Part shown: piece by piece, positions 54,171 through 63,423 of the stretch
How the letters are laid out: each line of letters starts with the position of its first letter
Position numbering within the stretch: position 1 is the first letter of the stretch
NCBI RefSeq assembly: GCF_011045195.1
Contig: NZ_CP049200.1
Location: 356,518 to 420,517 of the forward strand
DNA length: 64,000 nucleotides
Reading direction: 5' to 3'
Origin: Caulobacter soli
GTDB lineage: Bacteria; Pseudomonadota; Alphaproteobacteria; Caulobacterales; Caulobacteraceae
Position numbers and translations under genes: made by a program
The notes under the pieces: generated by a model
The model's database searches: none
What the model was told of the DNA's origin: nothing
Seen by the model: only the letters and a program-made list of their open reading frames with translations

Positions 54171-56369
54171 ATGCGTATTCGCAAGCATTGCGTGCGGCTG
54201 GTCGCGCTCTTTACGTCATCGGCGCTAGTTGGAATGCCGGTCTTTGCTTTGGCTCAAACCGCCTCCCCGACGGATGGTGACGATTTCAAGATCGAGGAAG
54301 TGGTCGTCACGGCGCGCAAGCGGTCCGAGACCGTTCAGGACGTGCCCGCCAGCGTCGGCGTGGTCAGCGCCGAGGCCCTGGTCGCCAAGGGGGCGGTGAG
54401 CCTGACGCAACTGCCGGCCGTGGCGCCGGGCGTCAACATGACCAAGTCGCCCAGCTCCAACGAGTTTGGCGTGACCATTCGCGGACTGGGTTCGTCGCCG
54501 GGCAACTCCTCGTTCGACAGCTCCGTCAGCCTGTTCGTCGATGGGGTCTATGCTCCGCGCAATCGCGAATTCGCCGCGGCGATGTTCGATATCGACCGGA
54601 TCGAGGTCATTCGCGGCACTCAGGCGGCTCTGCTGGGCAAGAACACCAGCCTGGGCGCGGTCAACATCATCACCCGTCGTCCGGGCAATGCGTTGGCGGC
54701 GGATCTGCGCGTGGCGCGCGAGTTCGAGGTCGGCGGAAACCTGGTTTCCGGCGGCGTCGACCTGCCGGTGTCCGACACCTTCAAGCTGCGACTGTCAGGC
54801 CAGTACACCGACAGCGACGGGCCGGTGAAGAACGTGGTCACGGGCAAGACCGCCGTGCGGCTGCAGGACGCGGCCCTGCGCGCGGTGGCCACCTGGAAGC
54901 CCACCGATCGCCTGGATGTGACCTTGTTCGCCCAGCGCGATCGGGTCGACAACGACGGCACGCCCGCCGAGTTCGTCGCCACGACCGGCGTGCCCGAACT
55001 GCTCCAGGCCCGGGCCGGGGCCCCCGGCACGATCGACACCAAGCTGGATTGGAAGAACGCCGCCAGCTCGCCCAACAGCGGCGGCGAACAGGCCGGTCAG
55101 CTGATCTCGACCCGCTACGCCGCGACGATCAACTACGATCTTAACGGCTATACGCTGACGGCGATCACCGGCGTGTCGAAGATGGTCAATCGCTCGCACG
55201 ACGACTACGACTTTCAGGCTGGCGACTATTTCTACGGAACCGGCAATGAGATCGGCAAACAGTTCACGCAAGAAGTGCGTCTGGTCTCGCCGGCCAACCG
55301 CCCGTTCAACTACATCGTCGGGGCGCTGTACCTCGACGGGTCGCTCGACATCGATTCCACCCGGATCGCCAACTACCCGTTCGGCCCCGCGCCGGGCGTG
55401 AACGTCGCCGGGGCCTTCGCCCAAACCTTCGATCAGGACACCAAGGCCGTCTCGCTGTTTGGCCAGGGGGTCTACAAACTCACCGATCGCCTGCGCGCCC
55501 AGGCGGGCCTGCGGTGGACCAGTGAGGACAAGGACGTTGATCTGTCACGGAAGATCACCACGCCTGGCCTGCTCAGCACCGTGCTCTATCCGCCGTACGC
55601 GCCCTTCTCCAGGAGTCACGACGAGAAGAATCTCGATTACTCGGCGGGGCTGCAATACGATCTTTCGAGCAACGCCAATCTCTATGTCTCTTATGGCCAG
55701 GGCACAAAGAGCGGCGGTTTCGCCAGTTCGGTGTCCCTGCTCGACAAGGCCGAGTACGACAAGGAAGTGGCGCACACCGCCGAGATCGGTCTGAAGCTCC
55801 AGGGCGAGGGGCGGCGCTGGGTGTTCAATGTCGCCGGCTTCAACACCAAGGTCGACGACTTCCAGCTGGTGACCTTCACCGGCGCGCAGTTCGACATCGG
55901 CAACACCGATCTGCGAAGCCGCGGCGTCGAGGTGGAAACCTACTGGTATCCTGTGCGCGGCCTGCGCCTGTTCGCCAACGGCACCTATGCCGACGCCAAG
56001 GACCTGAAGACCGGCGCGGTCCCGCCGCTGGCGCCCAAACTGACCGCCAGCGCGGGTTTTGCCTTCAGCACGCCGATCTCCGAAGCGCTGGAGTTGAAGT
56101 TGGACGGATCGGTCGACCATCGCTCCAAGCGCTACTACCAGCGCGATACGGCGTCGGCCCCGGCCGGCGAGGCGTTCACCACCCTCAACGCCGGCGTGGC
56201 CATCGCCGCGAGCGATGCGCGCTGGGAACTGCGGCTGATCGGTCGAAATCTGACCAACGAGAACGCGCTCAGCTTCTCCTTCCCCACCCCGATCGTTCCG
56301 GCGGGCAATTACAGCGGGATCTCCGAGCAGCCGCGGACCGTGGCGCTGCAACTGAGCCTGAAATACTAG
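54171..56369 (+). CDS. TonB-dependent outer-membrane receptor of the catabolic cluster
   Basis: The 732-residue protein has a signal peptide (MRIRKHCVRLVALFTSSALVGMPVFALAQT) and IEEVVVTARKR. A plug follows (VPASVGVVSAEAL, IRGLGSSPGNSSFDSSVSLFVDGVY, IEVIRGTQAALLGKNTSLGAVNIITRRPG), then a barrel ending RTVALQLSLKY with terminal Tyr. It is a typical TonB-dependent transporter, inferred to import the aromatic or polycyclic substrate of the surrounding genes. The ATG at 54171 follows GGGAGGA. Two operator-like palindromes stand in its promoter region. Confidence 0.92.
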   Translation: MRIRKHCVRLVALFTSSALVGMPVFALAQTASPTDGDDFKIEEVVVTARKRSETVQDVPASVGVVSAEALVAKGAVSLTQLPAVAPGVNMTKSPSSNEFGVTIRGLGSSPGNSSFDSSVSLFVDGVYAPRNREFAAAMFDIDRIEVIRGTQAALLGKNTSLGAVNIITRRPGNALAADLRVAREFEVGGNLVSGGVDLPVSDTFKLRLSGQYTDSDGPVKNVVTGKTAVRLQDAALRAVATWKPTDRLDVTLFAQRDRVDNDGTPAEFVATTGVPELLQARAGAPGTIDTKLDWKNAASSPNSGGEQAGQLISTRYAATINYDLNGYTLTAITGVSKMVNRSHDDYDFQAGDYFYGTGNEIGKQFTQEVRLVSPANRPFNYIVGALYLDGSLDIDSTRIANYPFGPAPGVNVAGAFAQTFDQDTKAVSLFGQGVYKLTDRLRAQAGLRWTSEDKDVDLSRKITTPGLLSTVLYPPYAPFSRSHDEKNLDYSAGLQYDLSSNANLYVSYGQGTKSGGFASSVSLLDKAEYDKEVAHTAEIGLKLQGEGRRWVFNVAGFNTKVDDFQLVTFTGAQFDIGNTDLRSRGVEVETYWYPVRGLRLFANGTYADAKDLKTGAVPPLAPKLTASAGFAFSTPISEALELKLDGSVDHRSKRYYQRDTASAPAGEAFTTLNAGVAIAASDARWELRLIGRNLTNENALSFSFPTPIVPAGNYSGISEQPRTVALQLSLKY

Positions 56370-56376
56370 GCCGAAA

Positions 56377-56403
56377 GCCATGGCGGGCTCTGCTCGCCAT
56401 GGC
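56377..56403. repeat. Hairpin between receptor and thioesterase genes
   Basis: GCCATGGCG (56377-56385) and CGCCATGGC (56395-56403) pair perfectly around a 9-base loop in the 58-base gap. There is no U tract; it might attenuate or stabilise the mRNA rather than end it. Confidence 0.45.
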
Positions 56404-56427
56404 CGTGCTTCGAGGACGCCATCGCCG

Positions 56428-57249
56428 ATGAACGCCCAGCCCTTCTTCGACCTTGAGGCGACGCAGGACGCCAAGCGGTGGCGCCTGCCGCTCGCCGCCA
56501 ATCTCTGTGTCGGCAAGCCGGGCTACGAGTTCATGTTCGGCGGCGTCGGGATGGCGGCCGCCATCGCGGCGCTGGAGCGTACGTGCGAGGCGCCGGCGAT
56601 CTGGGCGACCGCGCAGTATCTCTCCTATGCGCGTCTTGAAGACACCGTGGACCTTGATGTGCAGGTGGCGGCGTCGGGTCAGTTCAACAGTCAGGCCCGG
56701 GTCGTCGGACGGGTGGGCGACAAGGAGATCTTCACGGTCAACGCCGCGCTGGGTCAGCGGCCGGGATCCCTGTCTCGCCAGTGGATCCAGGCGCCCGACG
56801 CGCCAAGCCCGTCGGACTGTCCGCCGGCCCCCTTCTGGCCAGAGTTGGGCGTCAACAGCCGGATCGAGGTTCGGCTGGCGGAGTTGGCCGACGCCGAGAC
56901 CCTCGCCGCCCGCTACGCCAGCACCGGACGGCTGCTGGTCTGGATGCGCTTTCGCGAAGGCGGTCCGGTAAGCGCCAGCCTGTTGGCGATCCTCGCCGAC
57001 TACATCCCCGGCGCGATCGCTGCGGTGCTGCGCCTGAAGGCCGGCGGCAACAGCCTGGACAACACCATCCGCTTCCGCCGCATCGCGTCGACCGAATGGG
57101 TCCTGTGCGAAATTCGCATCCTCGGCGTCCACGGCGGCATGGCGCATGGCGCGATGAACCTGTTCTCGGAGGATCGGGAGCTGATGGCGAGCGCCAGCCA
57201 GTCGATGATCGTGCGCGTGTCGAAATCAGCCGCCGTCGAAAGCGATTAG
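56428..57249 (+). CDS. Acyl-CoA thioesterase-like protein (double hotdog)
   Basis: The 273-residue protein has two hotdog-like halves: GGVGMAAAIAALERTCEAPAIWATAQYLSYARLEDTVDLDVQVAASG and, in the second half, YIPGAIAAVLRLKAGGNSLDNTIRFRRI...GVHGGMAHGAMNLFSEDRELMASASQSMIVRV. It matches the TesB/thioesterase-like superfamily used in steroid and aromatic acid pathways. It likely hydrolyses a CoA thioester intermediate. It follows the TonB receptor by 58 bases and precedes a TetR gene by 94 bases. Confidence 0.75.
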   Translation: MNAQPFFDLEATQDAKRWRLPLAANLCVGKPGYEFMFGGVGMAAAIAALERTCEAPAIWATAQYLSYARLEDTVDLDVQVAASGQFNSQARVVGRVGDKEIFTVNAALGQRPGSLSRQWIQAPDAPSPSDCPPAPFWPELGVNSRIEVRLAELADAETLAARYASTGRLLVWMRFREGGPVSASLLAILADYIPGAIAAVLRLKAGGNSLDNTIRFRRIASTEWVLCEIRILGVHGGMAHGAMNLFSEDRELMASASQSMIVRVSKSAAVESD

Positions 57250-57343
57250 GGTCCGCCGTCGCGGTTCGGGTTGCGGCGCCCGAACGCGGACAAACGCCGC
57301 ACGATGCGGTAGTACGGACGCCACCGATCGGCCGGAGGCCTGC

Positions 57344-58030
57344 TTGAAAACGTCAGACGCGACCCGTGTCGCCCCCGCTTCTCCCGCGTCCGCCGCGTCG
57401 GGAACCAGCACGCGCCGCGAAAAGACCCGCGAGGCGATCCTCGCCGCCGCCGCCAAGCTGCTCAGCGAGCGCTCTATCGACGGCCTCAGCGTCGACGACA
57501 TCACCCAGGCGTCGGGGGTCGCCAAGGGCACGTTCTACAATCACTTTCCCGACAAGGACGCCTTGGCCGTCGAGATCGGACGCGCGGTGCGCACTCAGTC
57601 GGAAATCGCCGTCGCGAGCCTCAACGACGGCGTCGCTGATGCGGCCATGCGGGTGGCGCGCGGCATGTGCTTCTACGCCAAGATCGCCCTGAGCGATCCG
57701 GTCAGGGCCAGCCTGATGGCGCAGTCGGCGCGTCAGGATCTGAGCGCGGATCTGCGCATCGGATCAGGCCTTGGCGCCGATATCGCCGCGGGCATTGCGA
57801 CGGGCCGGTTGCGGGTGGCCACGCGCGACAGCGCCACGACCTTCGTTGTGGGCGCGGGGTCGGCCCTGATCCTGCGCCTGCTGGCGGAACGCCATCGCAC
57901 GACCGGGGTCATGTTCGCCCAGCAGGTCGTGGCGCTGACGCTCAGGGGTCTTGGTCTGGAGGCCGAAGAGGCCGACCAAATGGCGGCCCAGGCGGCTGAT
58001 CACGTCATCCAGACCGACACTCCCGTCTGA
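57344..58030 (+). CDS. TetR/AcrR-family regulator, second of two in the cluster
   Basis: The 228-residue protein starts at TTG 57344 with GGAGG upstream. Its HTH (about residues 38-68, SIDGLSVDDITQASGVAKGTFYNHFPDKDAL) and the C-terminal domain resemble the TetR at 50607 (same KGxFYxHFxDKxAL helix and the same VARGxCxxxxxAxxxPxRAxxLxx pattern, and 'RGLGxxxxEAxQxAAQAADxxI' near the end). The two are paralogues and may bind the same palindromes. It is the last gene of the receptor/thioesterase run. Confidence 0.88.
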   Translation: MKTSDATRVAPASPASAASGTSTRREKTREAILAAAAKLLSERSIDGLSVDDITQASGVAKGTFYNHFPDKDALAVEIGRAVRTQSEIAVASLNDGVADAAMRVARGMCFYAKIALSDPVRASLMAQSARQDLSADLRIGSGLGADIAAGIATGRLRVATRDSATTFVVGAGSALILRLLAERHRTTGVMFAQQVVALTLRGLGLEAEEADQMAAQAADHVIQTDTPV

Positions 58031-58297
58031 TCGACGCTTGGGGCGCGTCGCCCAACTCGCTTGACCCATGGTCGTCCTGCTCGGCGGCGAAGACGCACGC
58101 CTCCTCGGCGTGCACGGCGGTGGCGTTGCCGCGCGGGCCGCCAAGATCGAAATAGACCGGACCGGGGCTTGGATCGCGCTTTGCATCGCCTGGCCGTTGA
58201 TGACGCGCGCGCGGCTTGCCGACGCTGATCGCGGCCACTCATCCCATCACGCGTCTCCACCGCCACGCAGACGCGCCGCGAGCGCGCGCGTCCTCGG

Positions 58298-59593
58298 TCA
58301 TGCTGGTCGCGAGGCCTGCGGACGGGCGGTCTTCTCGAAAACGGTGACGCCGTTCTTGATGATCCGCTCCAGGTGGGCGTCAGGCCGCAGCAGGACGCCG
58401 ATGTCGGCGACCGGGTCGCCGTCAAGCACCAGCAGGTCGGCCAGCGCGCCAGGCCGGATGCAGCCCAACTGCCCCTTCAACTGCATGATCTCGGCGTTGA
58501 CGGAGGTGGCGGCGCGCAGGGTCTCCAGGTTTCCGCAGATTTGCGCGCGGACCTCCAATTCTTGCAATTCTGATCCGTGCAGTTCGCCCAGCAGGTCCGT
58601 GCCCAGACCCATCCGAACGCCAGCCCTGCGTCCATGCTCGACCGCTGCGACAGCCTGCTCCATCACGTGCTTGGCCTTGTCCAGGGCGCCGGGCGGCAGG
58701 GCCAAGCGCCCGCTGGCCAGGCTGGTGAGGATCAGCAGGGTCGGGACGACAAAGGAGGACGAGGCGGCGACGAAATCGGCCGTCGCGGCGTCCATCTGCA
58801 GCCCATGCTCGATCGATCTGACCCCCAGTTGGGCGCAGCGGCGAACTGACAGGGCGGTCAGGGCGTGGGCCATGACATAGGTGCGTCGTCGCGCGGCCTC
58901 CTCCACGGCCGCGCCGATCTCGGCGTCGGTGAACTGCTCCATCCAGATGGGATCGGTGGGCGAGAGCACCCCGCCCGAAACGAAGATCTTGATCTGGTCG
59001 GCCCCTTGGCGAAGCTGATCGCGGACCGCCAGCCGCATGGCGTCCGCGCCGTCGACCACCATGGACAGCGAGCCGCTGTAGCCGGCGCAGCCGCAGGACG
59101 GCGGCCCGCCGTCGCGGATGTCCCCGTGGCCGCCGGTCTGCGACAGCGCCAGACCCGAGGTGTAGAGGCGTGGTCCGTGGATCAGTCCCTCGGCCAGCGC
59201 GGCCTTCAAACCGGAATCGGCGCCGCCGGCGTCGCGCAGGGTGGTGAAGCCGCGCAGGAGCGAGGCCTCCATATAGCCGCGGGCGTATTGCGCCATGTGC
59301 GACGCCGGCAGGCGGTCGGCCGCCGCGACGTTCAGGGACGGACTGTTGCAATGGAAGTGGGCGTCGATCAGACCGGGCATCACGGTGCGGCCGCCGACAT
59401 CCACCACGATCTCGTCGCTGGCGGCCGGCGCCGCCGGACCGACCTCGACGACCCGTTCCCCTTCGATGACGATCGAACGCCGCAGGACGGGGAAATGCTC
59501 TTCCCCGTCGAACAGCACCGCGTTGGTCAGTCTTATGCGCCGGGGCTTTTCCACAGCTTTGTCTCGTGTCGGTTGGGCGGCGAGGCGAGCCAT
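58298..59593 (-). CDS. Metal-dependent amidohydrolase, imidazolonepropionase/prolidase-like
   Basis: The 431-residue protein has a small beta-sandwich N-terminal domain and a TIM barrel with the metal-binding HFH (His79, His81 in DAHFHCN), a carboxylated-Lys candidate (DQIKIFVSGGV), His in MAHALTA and IEHGLQMD, and Asp in MGLGTDL. The C-terminal part returns to the sandwich (GALADLLVLDGDPVADI). This is the cytosine-deaminase-like amidohydrolase class that includes Xaa-Pro dipeptidase-type and imidazolonepropionase-type enzymes. The start at 59593 has AAAGGA upstream. It has no signal peptide. It is divergent from the class II aldolase gene. Confidence 0.85.
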   Translation of the reverse strand: MARLAAQPTRDKAVEKPRRIRLTNAVLFDGEEHFPVLRRSIVIEGERVVEVGPAAPAASDEIVVDVGGRTVMPGLIDAHFHCNSPSLNVAAADRLPASHMAQYARGYMEASLLRGFTTLRDAGGADSGLKAALAEGLIHGPRLYTSGLALSQTGGHGDIRDGGPPSCGCAGYSGSLSMVVDGADAMRLAVRDQLRQGADQIKIFVSGGVLSPTDPIWMEQFTDAEIGAAVEEAARRRTYVMAHALTALSVRRCAQLGVRSIEHGLQMDAATADFVAASSSFVVPTLLILTSLASGRLALPPGALDKAKHVMEQAVAAVEHGRRAGVRMGLGTDLLGELHGSELQELEVRAQICGNLETLRAATSVNAEIMQLKGQLGCIRPGALADLLVLDGDPVADIGVLLRPDAHLERIIKNGVTVFEKTARPQASRPA

Positions 59594-59713
59594 GCCGTCC
59601 TTTGGGGTCGCGCCTTGCAGCAGCCTTGATGGCGGGGGTTGAAGGCGTCACGCCGCGATGAACGTCCGCACGATTGCGGCTGGACACTCGGGGCGTGATA
59701 CATCATTGGATCT

Positions 59714-59731
59714 TAGACAACTTGTTGTCTA
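59714..59731. promoter_or_regulatory. Near-perfect palindrome before the class II aldolase gene
   Basis: TAGACAACTTGTTGTCTA is an 18-bp palindrome with one mismatched central pair, ending 13 bases before the start codon and overlapping the ribosome-site region (GGAG at 59733-59736). GntR/FCD-type or other repressor binding is inferred. Confidence 0.55.
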
Positions 59732-59744
59732 TGGAGCAACCAGA

Positions 59745-60530
59745 ATGCCGAATTCGATCTTCGGTCAGGACGAAACGCTCGTCCGGAAAGACCTTGATCG
59801 ACGGATGGACCAGGGGTTTTCGACCTCCGCCCTGAGCCTGCGCGAGCGGTTCGCCCTGACATGCCGCTACCTGACCGACCAGGGGCATGCCCGATCGCTC
59901 GCCGGTCAGGTGACCGTCCGGGCGGAAGATCCCGACACCTTCTGGACCACGACCTGGGGTTCAGGCTTTGGCCAGGCGCGCTGCAGCAATCTCGTGCGCG
60001 TCAACGGCGAGATGGAGGTCGTCGAAGGCGTCGGCATGCCAAATCCCGGCGTTCGATTTCATCTGTGGATCTATCGCGCCCGCCCTCAGATCGGGAGCAT
60101 CGTCCATACCCATCCGCCGTTCGCCTCGGCCTTGGCGATGGCCAGGCAGCCGCTGATCGTGGGCCATATGGACGCCACGCCCTTCTACGACGACTGCGCC
60201 TTTCTGCCCGCCTGGCCAGGCTTGCCGATCGCCAATGAGGAAGGTCGCATCATATCGGAAGCGCTCGGAGCCCGGCGATCCATCCTGCTGGCCAACCATG
60301 GGCTGTTGACCACGGGCTCGACGCTGGACGCGGCCTTCTATCGCGCGGTGTTGCTCGAGCAGGCGTGCGAGATGCAGGTGCGGGCCGCAGCCGTCGGCCC
60401 CCTTGAGCCCCTCGCGCGGGATGAGGCCGAGAAAGCTCGCGACTTTCTGCTCAAAGATTCGATCGTGGCGGCGACGACAAACTACTGGTTGGAGGAGGCT
60501 CGGCGCCGCCATGTCGACGCCCTGGACTAG
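59745..60530 (+). CDS. Class II aldolase/adducin family protein
   Basis: The 261-residue protein has the Zn-binding histidines of the L-fuculose-phosphate aldolase/adducin family (His121 and His123 in IVHTHPPFAS, and NHGLLTTG). GSGFGQARCSNLVRVNGEMEVVEG matches the substrate-loop region. Members are aldolases, dehydratases or decarboxylases of sugar phosphates and related compounds. The start at 59745 follows GGAG (9 bases); an upstream in-frame ATG at 59658 crosses the palindrome and is rejected. It is divergent from the amidohydrolase and followed by an XRE-cupin regulator. Confidence 0.85.
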   Translation: MPNSIFGQDETLVRKDLDRRMDQGFSTSALSLRERFALTCRYLTDQGHARSLAGQVTVRAEDPDTFWTTTWGSGFGQARCSNLVRVNGEMEVVEGVGMPNPGVRFHLWIYRARPQIGSIVHTHPPFASALAMARQPLIVGHMDATPFYDDCAFLPAWPGLPIANEEGRIISEALGARRSILLANHGLLTTGSTLDAAFYRAVLLEQACEMQVRAAAVGPLEPLARDEAEKARDFLLKDSIVAATTNYWLEEARRRHVDALD

Positions 60531-60609
60531 CACACGCCCTTTGACGTGATCTCGCCTCGAGGCTAGGCAGCGACGTCACGGACGATGCGCTGGGGAGCGG
60601 CGCAAAAAC

Positions 60610-61206
60610 ATGGTCGCGAACGAACCTCATTCCATGGTCCCGCCAGCAAGCACCGGCGTCGCGGCGGGCATTCGGTCCATCCGTCGACGGCGGGGCCTCA
60701 CCGTGGCCGCGCTGGCCGCCTCGGCGCAACTGAACAAGGGCTATCTCTCGCGGATCGAACGGGGAGAAAAATCCCCCTCGACCAGCGTGCTCCTGCGCAT
60801 CGCCAGGGCGCTCGGCGTTCAGGTCGGCCACTTGTTCGGCGAGACAGCAACGCCTGACGCGGTGACGGTGGTCCGCGCGCAAGATCAGGCGACGCTCAGC
60901 GCGGGCCCAGAAGACCTCGCGCTCAGGCTCGTGCTGCCCGTCAGTCCTGGGCGACGGCTCAGCGCCTTGATCGTGGAGCCGGGCTCCAGCGACGGCGACC
61001 ATCGCGCCGATCACCCCGGCGACGAACTGATCTACGGACTGGAGGGCGAGGTCGAAGTGTTGTTTCTTGATCGAACCGTGCGGCTTGGACCCGGAGACTG
61101 CGTCCATTTCGACGGGCATCTCAAACATCAGCTGCGTCGGCGCGGTTCGGCGCCAGCGCGCGTGCTCGTCGTCGTCTCGCGCGACTTGGCGAACTCTTCG
61201 ACCTGA
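60610..61206 (+). CDS. XRE-family regulator with C-terminal cupin domain
   Basis: The 198-residue protein has an XRE-type helix-turn-helix (about 17-72, IRSIRRRRGLTVAALAASAQLNKGYLSRIERGEKSPSTSVLLRIARALGV) and a cupin barrel (about 100-190, HRADHPGDELIYGLEGEVEVLFLD, GDCVHFDGHLKHQL). This is the PuuR-like/SinR-cupin regulator class that senses small metabolites through the cupin. It follows the aldolase gene by 79 bases and probably controls it and the divergent amidohydrolase. Confidence 0.88.
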   Translation: MVANEPHSMVPPASTGVAAGIRSIRRRRGLTVAALAASAQLNKGYLSRIERGEKSPSTSVLLRIARALGVQVGHLFGETATPDAVTVVRAQDQATLSAGPEDLALRLVLPVSPGRRLSALIVEPGSSDGDHRADHPGDELIYGLEGEVEVLFLDRTVRLGPGDCVHFDGHLKHQLRRRGSAPARVLVVVSRDLANSST

Positions 61207-61326
61207 GCTTTCCGCCAAACGACATCGCGCGGACAACGGACTCGTCTCGCCAAGGCGGACGCATCGCGCGCCCACGTCTGAACGGGCCTGGGGACAGCTT
61301 GACGGCCGGGGCGCCCGGGTCGAGGG

Positions 61327-63066
61327 CTAGGACGATCGCCGGTCTCCAGGCTCCCCGGCGCTTAGGATCTGGCTCAACGCCGACAGCAATTGGCGCGGGG
61401 AGACCGGTTTGGCGACGATCGCCGTCATGCCGGCGCTCAGATAGGCGGCGACATCGGCGGGAGCGACCGCGCCTGTCACCGCGATAATCGGCGCGTCATG
61501 GTTGAAGCCGCCCGACGCCCGCACCTGACGACATACGTCCAATCCGCTCAGGCCGGCCATGTTGACGTCAAGCAACACGACATCAAAAGCCGCCGCTTCC
61601 AACGCCGCGAGCGCCACGAAGCCATCGCTGGCGACCGACACCCGCCCGCCCGCGGCTTCCAAGATCAGGCTCAGGGCTTGACGATTGACCTCATGGTCGT
61701 CGACGACCAGCGCCGTGAATCCGTCCGGCCCGGACAATAGGGTTTCGGCCGCCTCGACGCCGGACAACCGCGCCGGCCGCGTCTGGGACGCCAGCGGCAG
61801 ACTCAAGGAGAAGACGGCGCCCTGGCCCGGCGTGCTGCTTACGGTGAGATCGCCGCCCATCAGGCGGGCCAGATCGCGGCTGATGGCCAGGCCAAGGCCC
61901 GTTCCGCCGTGCGTGCGCGCCGTGTCGGGGCTGGCCTGCTCGAAGGGACGAAAGAGCCGTTCCAATTGTTCGGCCGTGACGCCCCGACCCGTGTCGGCCA
62001 CATGGAGGAGGCGAAGGGCACCAGCGGCGCCTTCGGGAGCTTCGATCCTTATGGTGATCGCGCCCTGCTCGGTGAACTTCAGGGCGTTGGACAACAGGTT
62101 GTTGAGAATCTGGGCAAGGCGGTTGGGATCGCCGCTGCTCCAGGCCGGCAGGTGACGCGCGCCCTCCAATCGGATGCGCAGCCCCTTGCGGTCGGCCTCG
62201 CTCCTCCAGAACCGAAGAGTCTGCAACAGCAACAGTCGCGGATCAAAGCCGATGGTCTCGACCGACAGCCGGCCTGCTTCGATCTTTGACAGGTCCAACA
62301 GATCGTTGAGCAAGGCCTTCATCATCGCGCCGGCCCTGACGATCAACTCGGCCTGCGGTCGCTGAGCCGATGAAACCTGTTCCTGCAGCAGGGCCGCGCC
62401 GGTCAGGATGGCGGTCATCGGCGTGCGGAGCTCGTGGCTCACCACGGCGACGAAGGTCGACTTGGCCTCGGCCGAGCGGACGGCCGCGGCCCTGGCGACG
62501 CGCTCGGCCACGAGCAGGCGCTGCGTAAACCGCCAGGACGAATATCCCGCATAGGCCGTCATCAGGCCTGCGACGCCCAAGGCCGCGACCTGCATCGGCG
62601 AAGCGCCCTTGATCGAAGCCAGCACCGGCAGGCCGGCGATGTAGACGACCTGGGGGACGAAGGTCGCCAGGAAGATGGATCGCGAACCGGAGCTCAGCAT
62701 GGCGCCGCGCAAAATGATCGCGCCATAGAGCAGGGCCGCGCAGGCCGTCCACCATAGATCTTCGGTGTGCGCCTGAAGGAAGCCGCAGGCTCCATAGACG
62801 ATGGAGTTCAGCACCAGCACCACCAGCGCGAGCGGTTCGCGCGCCGTCCAGTCGGATCGTGCGCGACCCGTCGGGCCAAACACCGCGCGCTCGACGGTTT
62901 GCAAACCCAGGTAGATGATCAGCCAGGCGATCGCCGCGTTCCAGCCGACGCTGTAGAGCAACATGGCGGCGGAAAACGCCGCCGTGGCGCACCGCGCTCC
63001 CAACTGCCGAGCGCGTACTTCCAACGCCTCATCGAAGAGCGGACGCTCGCTCGCCAAGTCCATCAT
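61327..63066 (-). CDS. Membrane-bound hybrid histidine kinase with receiver domain
   Basis: The 579-residue protein has an N-terminal membrane domain with about five or six hydrophobic helices (residues about 20-175), without an obvious periplasmic sensor domain. HisKA follows with His211 ([16 protein letters not shown]), then HATPase ([28 protein letters not shown]) and a C-terminal receiver with Asp500 ([13 protein letters not shown]). The start was placed at 63066 ([11 protein letters not shown]) after a CAGGCGA site; the longer frame to 63306 runs through the divergent promoter. It is an orphan hybrid kinase. Confidence 0.88.
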   Translation of the reverse strand: MMDLASERPLFDEALEVRARQLGARCATAAFSAAMLLYSVGWNAAIAWLIIYLGLQTVERAVFGPTGRARSDWTAREPLALVVLVLNSIVYGACGFLQAHTEDLWWTACAALLYGAIILRGAMLSSGSRSIFLATFVPQVVYIAGLPVLASIKGASPMQVAALGVAGLMTAYAGYSSWRFTQRLLVAERVARAAAVRSAEAKSTFVAVVSHELRTPMTAILTGAALLQEQVSSAQRPQAELIVRAGAMMKALLNDLLDLSKIEAGRLSVETIGFDPRLLLLQTLRFWRSEADRKGLRIRLEGARHLPAWSSGDPNRLAQILNNLLSNALKFTEQGAITIRIEAPEGAAGALRLLHVADTGRGVTAEQLERLFRPFEQASPDTARTHGGTGLGLAISRDLARLMGGDLTVSSTPGQGAVFSLSLPLASQTRPARLSGVEAAETLLSGPDGFTALVVDDHEVNRQALSLILEAAGGRVSVASDGFVALAALEAAAFDVVLLDVNMAGLSGLDVCRQVRASGGFNHDAPIIAVTGAVAPADVAAYLSAGMTAIVAKPVSPRQLLSALSQILSAGEPGDRRSS

Positions 63067-63320
63067 TCGCCTGTCTGCTTTCAGGCGTTGATCGACGCCG
63101 AAGTTCTTCGACGCGAGCGTGGCGGCGAACCCTTGTGAATGCGTTGAGCGGCCTTGCGGCCTTCCGCCGCATGCCCGCTCGGCGCTTATCGCCATTGAGG
63201 TCCGGGGCTCGATCCCATCTGTCGTTGCGCGGCGCCTGATCAGCCCGTTCGTGGCCGCCCGCCGCGGGGACTCAATTCCGGGCAGCCATCGCGAGGCCTG
63301 GTCCAAGGCGTAGAGTCGAC

Positions 63321-63347
63321 TTGACAGATAATACAGTACTGTATGAT
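63321..63347 (+). promoter_or_regulatory. Promoter with embedded palindrome before the GGT gene
   Basis: TTGACA (63321-63326) and TATGAT (63342-63347) look like -35 and -10 elements, with a short spacer of about 15 bases. The perfect 14-bp palindrome ATACAGTACTGTAT (63331-63344) lies between and overlaps the -10. A repressor bound here would block RNA polymerase. The 5' leader to the start codon is about 70 bases. Confidence 0.6.
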
Positions 63348-63423
63348 GCGGGGATCGGCGGCGTGGGCCAGAATCCGGCGACGACCGGAGCGGCGGCCGA
63401 CGCGCTTAACGAGGAAGACGCCT

